10,745 nt of DNA, taken from contig CAIJEA010000124.1 of NCBI GenBank assembly GCA_903819605.1, positions 1-10,745 of the forward strand, in the 5' to 3' direction. This stretch comes from an uncultured cyanobacterium. Its GTDB lineage: Bacteria > Cyanobacteriota > Cyanobacteriia > Pseudanabaenales > Pseudanabaenaceae. Of the stretch, positions 5,834-10,745 are shown piece by piece. The notes below the pieces were generated by a model, which worked only from the letters and a program-made list of their open reading frames with translations, was not told where the DNA came from and did no database searches. A program made the position numbers and the translations under genes. Each line of letters begins with the position of its first letter. Position 1 is the stretch's first letter.

Positions 5834-7756
5834 ATGACGGATGCAAGCATTGACCCTCAGGCAACCAATGAAACTGATGAATCTGATCTATCTATGCTGC
5901 AAGGCGATCGCTTATTTAGATCGATCATGGAAAATGTAGCCGACTTGATTGCAGTGATCGATGCTCAAGGCTATCGCATATACAATAGTCCTTCTTACCA
6001 TAGGGTACTGGGCTATACATCCGCAGAACTAAAAGGGACATGGGCCTATGACAAGATCCACCCTGACGATCAAGACCAAGTACTCAAAGCGGCTGAAGAA
6101 ACTTTAAAAACGGGAGTGGGTAAAGTTTTAGAATATCGAATGCAACATAAGGACGGGACTTGGAGGATTTTGGAGTCATCGGGGAGTGTGATGCGCGATA
6201 GTCAGGGGAATGTCCAAAATATTGTGATTGTTGCCCATGATATTAGCGATCGCAAATTGGAGCAGTCAGAGCGTCGCCGTGCCGAGCTGGAGCTGGAGCA
6301 CTCACGGCAAAGTTATAAAGATTTAGTCAGGCGTGAGGAAATGTTAAATCGTCGCCTTACCAGCCAGATTCGTAATTCCCTCGATCTAAATACTATTCTT
6401 GCAACGGCAGTAAATGAAGTTCAGGATTTACTGGTAATCGACCTATGTAATTTCTTTTGGCATGTTCCCGATACCAATCCGCCAGAATTTCAGCTAGTAC
6501 ACTTTGCTGCTAGCGATAGCTCACTGAAGCCAAAAACTGACTATCCGCTCTCTCAATTGACAAAATTAGGGACTCGACTCCTCAGACAGGAAATTATTCA
6601 AATTCCATCAATTTATACAAATTCCGAATTGGATGATTTTAGCCGAGAGCTTCTTGCCGAGAGTGGGTTTACTTCGCAGTTACTTGTACCGATTAAAACG
6701 CGATCGCAAAAATTAGGGGTAATTGTCGCGGCTCATTGCCAAGGTAGCCGTCCTTGGAGTGCTGATGAAGTAGAGCTATTGCAATCTGTGGCAAACCAAC
6801 TAGCGATCGCGATCGATCAAGCGGAATTATTTGACTCGGTTCAAGCTAATGCCTCCTCGGCAAATGCCCAAGCTCTTCAACTCGAAAATGCGCTGGCTGA
6901 CCTCCAGAGGACTCAAGGTCAGCTCGCTCAAACTGACAAGATGTCCAGTTTGGGGCAGTTAGTGGCAGGGGTGGCGCATGAAATTAATAATCCCGTGAAC
7001 TTTATCTATGGCAACCTCAACCACACCAGCCGATATGTTCAAAACTTGCTGGAGGCGCTTGATCTTTATAAACAAAGCTATCCAGAACCAATTCCTGCAA
7101 TTGTCAGATTTCTTGATGAAATAGATTTTGAATTTCTCAAAGAAGATCTACCAAAAATGCTGACCTCTATGAAGATAGGAGCTGAGCGGATTCGCCAGAT
7201 CGTTTTATCTTTACGAAATTTTTCACGTACCGATCAGGAAGGTCGCAAGCCTTTTAATATTCACGAAGGGCTGGATAGTACGTTACTAATTTTGCAAAAT
7301 CGACTCAAAGCCTATGGAGAACGTCCCGCAATTCATTTAATCAAGTGTTATAACGATATTCCTGTTGTTAATGCCTATGCAGGACAGCTAAATCAGGTTT
7401 TTATGAATATTTTAAGTAATGCAATTGATGCGATCGATGAAAATTTCCAGCAAAAGAATGGTGGCGATGAAATTTCAATCATTACTGAACTAAAACAACC
7501 CACATCTGAAAATCAACAAGCTGCTGTCGTAATTCGCATTGTGGATAACGGGCATGGTATTCCCGAAGATATTCGCAAAAAGCTCTTTGATCCATTTTTT
7601 ACAACTAAGCCAGTGGGAAAAGGAACAGGATTGGGGCTATCAATTAGTTATCAAATCGTGGTAGAGAGACATCAGGGTAGATTAGAATGCTTCTCGACAA
7701 TTGGCAAAGGTACTGAGTTTAGGATTGAGATCCCAATTGGATCGCCATCATCTTAA
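5834..7756 (+). CDS. PAS-GAF sensor histidine kinase
   Basis: Cytoplasmic two-component kinase of 640 residues from ATG 5834, with no membrane segment and no receiver domain. A PAS domain with its PAC end (about 24-143; YNSPSYHRVLGYT, HPDD, YRMQHKDGTWR) is followed by a linker helix. A GAF domain (about 180-330) ends WSADEVELLQSVANQLAIAI. A coiled coil (about 335-370) leads to the dimerisation domain, with phospho-acceptor H382 in GVAHEINNPVNFI. A helical insert of about 60 residues follows, a style common in cyanobacterial kinases of the HEINNP class. The ATPase domain has N525/N529 (N box), DNGHGIP (G1, 571-577), FDPFFTTKP and GKGTGLGLSIS (G2). The GAF lacks a convincing Cys-His chromophore site. 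No response regulator is adjacent, so the partner and signal are unknown. It is divergent from the cyclophilin gene across about 100 bases. Confidence 0.97.
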   Translation: MTDASIDPQATNETDESDLSMLQGDRLFRSIMENVADLIAVIDAQGYRIYNSPSYHRVLGYTSAELKGTWAYDKIHPDDQDQVLKAAEETLKTGVGKVLEYRMQHKDGTWRILESSGSVMRDSQGNVQNIVIVAHDISDRKLEQSERRRAELELEHSRQSYKDLVRREEMLNRRLTSQIRNSLDLNTILATAVNEVQDLLVIDLCNFFWHVPDTNPPEFQLVHFAASDSSLKPKTDYPLSQLTKLGTRLLRQEIIQIPSIYTNSELDDFSRELLAESGFTSQLLVPIKTRSQKLGVIVAAHCQGSRPWSADEVELLQSVANQLAIAIDQAELFDSVQANASSANAQALQLENALADLQRTQGQLAQTDKMSSLGQLVAGVAHEINNPVNFIYGNLNHTSRYVQNLLEALDLYKQSYPEPIPAIVRFLDEIDFEFLKEDLPKMLTSMKIGAERIRQIVLSLRNFSRTDQEGRKPFNIHEGLDSTLLILQNRLKAYGERPAIHLIKCYNDIPVVNAYAGQLNQVFMNILSNAIDAIDENFQQKNGGDEISIITELKQPTSENQQAAVVIRIVDNGHGIPEDIRKKLFDPFFTTKPVGKGTGLGLSISYQIVVERHQGRLECFSTIGKGTEFRIEIPIGSPSS

Positions 7757-7824
7757 ACTGCACCATGTATCAATTTGCCTAACGACATCGTAATGCACTC
7801 GATCTAATTTCTTGGTTTATTGCT

Positions 7825-7846
7825 TTAATTTCAAATTAATTTCAAA
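7825..7846 (+). repeat. Tandem 11-bp direct repeat upstream of pxcA
   Basis: TTAATTTCAAA occurs twice, head to tail and without mismatch (7825-7835 and 7836-7846), 139 bases before the pxcA start. One helical turn between copies is the spacing expected for a dimeric regulator binding one face of DNA. CTTAACTA (7854-7861) and CTTAAAAA (7863-7870) follow. The area is very AT-rich, so chance is possible. Confidence 0.4.
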
Positions 7847-7984
7847 ATGTCTTCTTAACTATCTTAAAAAACATTTTGTAATGATTCCTCGCTCTTAAAC
7901 TAGGAAAATCTTAATTTTACCTGTTGCTAATATCCTTTTGCGTAACTGCATCATCGTGAGTCCTCAAAGCGATCGCCTCCGACT

Positions 7985-9505
7985 ATGAAACCAAATTCCT
8001 CAGATCCCAATGCATCGCCTCTACAAAATATATTTTCTTGGGTGCAAAATAGCCCTGAGAGATCGATTGACGAGGCTTTTGAAGCTGCTGTCAATATCAA
8101 ACGAATTGAAGAAGAAAACTTTAATGGTAATAAAATCGCCAACGATGGCAGTTTTGGAACCAGTGTATTTAGCGTCTTTGAGATCAAACTTCAGAAGTAT
8201 CTCAGAACTATTAATATTCGCCTAAATTTTTATAAATTTAGTGCCTCTTTGCCGTATTTGCAAACTCAAAGTTCAACTAATCAGGCGAATACAGCGATCG
8301 CTAAGTATGCTGCCAACAAGCAGGACATCGATCCTGTTAGTAATGGGCAGCTATCATCAAATCAACTGGGTGGTAATAGTCGTAGATTTTCCATTTATCA
8401 AAAACTCGCATTTATTGATTACACGCTCGAAAGATATAACTCAGCAAGCGATCGCACTATTGACGTTGCAGCTAGTCCCTCAAGTAATGCTAACTATTCA
8501 ACAAGTCGATCTGATCTAGAGGAAGAAAAAGACTCAGATTATGATGAGAAGTTTCAACTGTTTAAAAAAAGTCAGCCAAAAAACTATAAACAAATTCCTA
8601 AAGATGCTTTTACCCCAATTGAAAAAAGCATTTTACCAGGCACATTCCTGAAGGCTATTGATCGGATCAAACGAAATCTTAACGGCTCATATTATGTTGA
8701 CTATGAAAAAGATATCGTTGAAGAGTTGAGACAATCACGAACACGCATTAATCGAGCTTTGCGCTACATCATTGTGCTTATCATTTCTGTGATTGCTGCA
8801 CAGTTTCTATCAAAGATGTTGATTTTTAGTCCGATGATTAATAGCTTTACTGATAATGACAGTATGACGATCAAGTTTAGTCCTGCGATCGAAGAAAAGG
8901 CTTTTAAAGCATTGCAATCAGCCAAGGAGCGAATTGAATTTGATTATCTACTCAAATCTATTGTGCTCGACCAATCAAGACCAAAGACTGAATCTCCAAA
9001 GGCTGAATCTCCAAAGGCTGAGCAAAAGACAGATGAGACCCCTGTAAAGCCATCTACCGAAGAAGTTGAGCTAAAGATTCAACAAGAGTCTGTCAGGATT
9101 TTAAAAAAATATAACGAAGAAAGCCTTGAAGGAATCAAGAATCTATTAGCTGATATTACGGCTGCTTTGATATTTTATGTTTTTCTGCTCTCAGGTCGCA
9201 AAGAACTGAAAATAATTAAAGAATTTATTGATGAACTTCTTTATAGCTTGAATGACAATGCCAAGGCTTTTATACTTATTATCTCAACCGATACCTTTGT
9301 TGGATTTCACTCTAGTGAAGGATGGGATTCCCTGTTAAATATTTTGTTCGGGCATTTTGGATTGCCAGAAAATAGAAACTTGGTGCAATTTTTTATTGCA
9401 ACTGTTCCAGTATTTCTTGATGGTCTATTTAAGTTCTGGATTTTTCAGTATCTCAATCAATCTTCGCCTGCGACAGCTACAATTTATCGAGAAATGAACG
9501 AATAA
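7985..9505 (+). CDS. pxcA: Proton extrusion protein PxcA (CemA family)
   Basis: Inner-membrane protein of 506 residues from ATG 7985. In cyanobacteria PxcA is needed for light-induced, sodium-dependent proton release and pH balance; the chloroplast counterpart is CemA (Ycf10). The soluble N-terminal half (1-255) is variable, with a Ser/Asp/Glu-rich stretch around 160-192. TM1 is about 258-278, TM2 about 386-403, TM3 about 427-442 and TM4 about 466-488. The family signature is clear at the C-terminus: SGRKELKIIKEFIDELLYSL, NDNAKAFILIISTDTFVGFHS.EGW, HFGLPEN, and FKFWIFQYLNQSSPATATIYREMNE. A Pro/Lys/Glu-rich insert between TM1 and TM2 (about 332-360) contains PKAES repeats encoded by a 15-bp tandem repeat. 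It helps make the protein somewhat longer than the roughly 440-residue Synechocystis form. It is transcribed alone and ends at a strong terminator. Confidence 0.95.
   Translation: MKPNSSDPNASPLQNIFSWVQNSPERSIDEAFEAAVNIKRIEEENFNGNKIANDGSFGTSVFSVFEIKLQKYLRTINIRLNFYKFSASLPYLQTQSSTNQANTAIAKYAANKQDIDPVSNGQLSSNQLGGNSRRFSIYQKLAFIDYTLERYNSASDRTIDVAASPSSNANYSTSRSDLEEEKDSDYDEKFQLFKKSQPKNYKQIPKDAFTPIEKSILPGTFLKAIDRIKRNLNGSYYVDYEKDIVEELRQSRTRINRALRYIIVLIISVIAAQFLSKMLIFSPMINSFTDNDSMTIKFSPAIEEKAFKALQSAKERIEFDYLLKSIVLDQSRPKTESPKAESPKAEQKTDETPVKPSTEEVELKIQQESVRILKKYNEESLEGIKNLLADITAALIFYVFLLSGRKELKIIKEFIDELLYSLNDNAKAFILIISTDTFVGFHSSEGWDSLLNILFGHFGLPENRNLVQFFIATVPVFLDGLFKFWIFQYLNQSSPATATIYREMNE
8981..9022 (+). 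repeat. 15-bp tandem repeat inside pxcA
   Basis: The unit CCAAAGGCTGAATCT (first copy with one base changed, CCAAAGACTGAATCT) runs for about 2.8 copies and encodes PK(T/A)ES. The reading frame is kept. It lies in the loop between TM1 and TM2, a place where length change should be tolerated. Such arrays arise by replication slippage. Confidence 0.85.
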
Positions 9506-9515
9506 GAAAACCCCT

Positions 9516-9553
9516 AAGATTAAATGCGGCGCATAGCGCCGCATTTAATCTTT
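9516..9553 (+). terminator. Strong Rho-independent terminator after pxcA
   Basis: AAGATTAAATGCGGCGC (9516-9532) is perfectly complementary to GCGCCGCATTTAATCTT (9536-9552), a 17-bp stem with a 3-base ATA loop and a GC-rich top. It starts 10 bases after the pxcA stop. The T-run beyond the stem is short (CTTTC), and the AT-rich base of the stem provides much of the weak pairing. It should insulate pdhC from pxcA. Confidence 0.85.
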
Positions 9554-9701
9554 CAAACTAGAATTGCTATAAGCGATCGCAAAAACACGTTAAGATTTAT
9601 GATGGCTTATTGAGATAGCTTTTCGAGACGGCGTTTCGACTTTAGACGTTGACTTTGTTAGTTCTGCAATAGATTGATATTTAGATATTTATAAATTTCC
9701 T

Positions 9702-10745
9702 ATGATTTACGAAATTTTCATGCCCGCGCTCAGCTCCACCATGACCGAAGGAAAAATCACCTCTTGGGTGAAATCACCAGGGGACAAGGTGGAAAAAGGC
9801 GAAACTGTCGTGATTGTAGAGTCTGACAAAGCCGATATGGATGTCGAAAGCTTTTACGAAGGATATCTTGGTGTAATTATTACTCCCGCAGGTGAATCTG
9901 CTCCTGTCGGTTCCGCGATCGCCTATGTGGCTGAGACTAAAGAAGAAATCGCAGAAGCGAAGCAAAAAGCGTCGGGACAATCATCAAATAATGGTTCTGC
10001 TTCTTCACAAAAAACTGAAGAGCCTCCAGCTAAATTAGTTTCCTCTCCAACTGCCGCATCGGTTGCATCAATTCCTGATGTCGTAGTATCTTCACCCCGC
10101 AAATCTGCTCCCTCTACATCAGATCGGCAAATTGTTTCTCCTAGAGCTAAACGTATCGCCAAAGATAATGGTATCGATCTAGCTAAAATTTCGGGCACTG
10201 GCCCCAACGGACGAGTCACCGCAGCCGATGTCGAGGCATTTTTAACATCTTCAGCACCTGCACCTGTAACAAAAGTTGCTACGCCTGCCGCCACCCCAAC
10301 CCCTGTAGCAAAAGTTGCACCTGTTGCGTTAGGAACTGCTCAGTCCTTAACGACTTTGCAAAAGGCTGTCATCAATAACATGAATCAGAGCCTCTCTGTG
10401 CCTACATTCCGTGTGGGCTACACGATTACAACTGATGCTCTGGATGCTCTCTACAAGCAAGTCAAGACCAAAGGTGTAACCATGACTGCGCTATTGGCTA
10501 AGGCTGTGGCGGTGACTCTACAAAAGCATCCTTTGGTGAATGCAAGTCTTAGCGATCGCGGCATTGAGTACAAGAGCAATATTAATGTTGCCGTTGCCGT
10601 AGCGATGGATGATGGTGGATTGATTACACCTGTGTTGAAAAATGCCGATCAAACTGACTTATATACGCTTTCCCGTGACTGGAAGGGACTTGTAGAACGC
10701 GCCCGTGCGAAGCAATTACAACCCGATGAATATAACTCTGGCACG
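9702..10745 (+). CDS. pdhC: Dihydrolipoyl acetyltransferase, E2 of pyruvate dehydrogenase (partial)
   Basis: The first 348 codons are visible, from ATG 9702 to the right edge, with no stop. E2 transfers the acetyl group from lipoamide to CoA, joining glycolysis to acetyl-CoA supply. The lipoyl domain (1-77) has the modified Lys K43 in ESDKADMD. A Ser/Ala/Pro-rich linker leads to the subunit-binding domain (about 146-183), with SPRAKRIAKDNGIDL and GTGPNGRVTAADVEAFL, which holds E1 or E3. A second Ala/Pro linker follows. The acyltransferase core begins near 216 (TTLQKAVINNMNQSL) and shows VPTFRVGYTI, LLAKAVAVTLQKHPLVNA and the INVAVAVAMDDGGLITPV segment. The catalytic HxxxDG motif would lie beyond the edge. 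The single lipoyl domain beginning MIYEIFMPALSSTMTEGKI is typical of cyanobacterial PDH E2. It is more likely PDH than 2-oxoglutarate dehydrogenase, which most cyanobacteria lack. No clear ribosome site is seen. Confidence 0.95.
   Translation, partial: MIYEIFMPALSSTMTEGKITSWVKSPGDKVEKGETVVIVESDKADMDVESFYEGYLGVIITPAGESAPVGSAIAYVAETKEEIAEAKQKASGQSSNNGSASSQKTEEPPAKLVSSPTAASVASIPDVVVSSPRKSAPSTSDRQIVSPRAKRIAKDNGIDLAKISGTGPNGRVTAADVEAFLTSSAPAPVTKVATPAATPTPVAKVAPVALGTAQSLTTLQKAVINNMNQSLSVPTFRVGYTITTDALDALYKQVKTKGVTMTALLAKAVAVTLQKHPLVNASLSDRGIEYKSNINVAVAVAMDDGGLITPVLKNADQTDLYTLSRDWKGLVERARAKQLQPDEYNSGT

Noticed and set aside
6350..6830. Phytochrome-like or cyanobacteriochrome GAF domain
   Set aside because: The end of the GAF domain resembles those of phytochrome-related proteins, but no Cys-His chromophore motif is found at the expected place. 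A cysteine in VIDLCNFFWH lies too early in the domain to be taken as the bilin site.
7843..7878. Terminator after the PAS-GAF kinase
   Set aside because: CAAAATGT and ACATTTTG form only an AT-rich 8-bp stem with a 20-base loop and no T-tract. It is too weak in such AT-rich DNA.
7951..8187. Open frame on the - strand over the pxcA start
   Set aside because: It is antisense to the well supported PxcA N-terminus, and the product has no recognisable features.
8241..8519. A + strand frame of 92 codons within pxcA
   Set aside because: It is in a different frame inside the pxcA coding region. The PxcA frame has family motifs and this one has none.
9623..9639. Small hairpin TCGAGAC/GTTTCGA before pdhC
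   Set aside because: It is only 7 bp with a G-T pair and a 3-base loop, and has no T-tract or nearby element to give it a role.
9649..9680. Promoter for pdhC with TTGACT as -35
   Set aside because: TTGACT at 9649-9654 is a fair -35, but no good -10 lies 16-18 bases downstream. This is not enough to annotate.
9923..10294. Open frame of 123 codons on the - strand
   Set aside because: It lies wholly antisense to the pdhC frame in its Ala/Pro/Ser-rich linkers, where biased codons keep the opposite frame open. The composition is low complexity and no domain is seen.

Overview
The window is cyanobacterial. The octamer GCGATCGC (HIP1) occurs about 19 times in 10.7 kb, where chance would give less than one. 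The gene content agrees: a CYP38-type lumenal cyclophilin, the proton-extrusion protein PxcA, a DUF2949 protein and a cyanobacterial-style pyruvate dehydrogenase E2. The moderately AT-rich sequence and protein style suggest a Pseudanabaena-like or related filamentous lineage, but that is an inference without any search.

Layout, left to right. (1) The 3' end of an unidentified + strand frame (3-125) and a small orphan gene (193-459) meet, tail to tail, a hybrid histidine kinase on the - strand (stop at 496). A long imperfect palindrome (453-509) spans both stop codons. (2) A gene-free, head-to-head region (2512-2958) holds a perfect 20-bp hairpin with A- and T-tracts on its two sides (2644-2696), and three copies of a GCTACTGCTATA-type palindromic repeat. 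(3) A DUF2949 gene (2959-3207) runs 26 bases into the 3' end of a convergent MoaD/ThiS-like sulfur-carrier gene (3182-3454). (4) phoH (3549-4526) and a CYP38-like cyclophilin gene (4603-5730) follow on the - strand, each ending in a hairpin. (5) A second, non-hybrid PAS-GAF histidine kinase (5834-7756) is divergent from the cyclophilin gene. (6) pxcA (7985-9505) ends at a very strong terminator (9516-9553). (7) The dihydrolipoyl acetyltransferase gene pdhC starts at 9702 and runs off the right edge.

The genes do not form one pathway or one operon. Nearly every gene has its own intergenic region, and several end in a hairpin. Two relate to photosynthetic physiology (CYP38-like protein and PxcA), two are orphan sensors with no response-regulator gene beside them, and the rest are housekeeping (PhoH, sulfur carrier, PDH E2). 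I found no tRNA, rRNA, CRISPR array, transposase or integrase. I do not see a clear new multi-gene system. The points most worth following are the small orphan gene with its bridging palindrome, the terminator-like hairpin between divergent genes, the repeat family, and the overlapping tails of the DUF2949 and sulfur-carrier genes.
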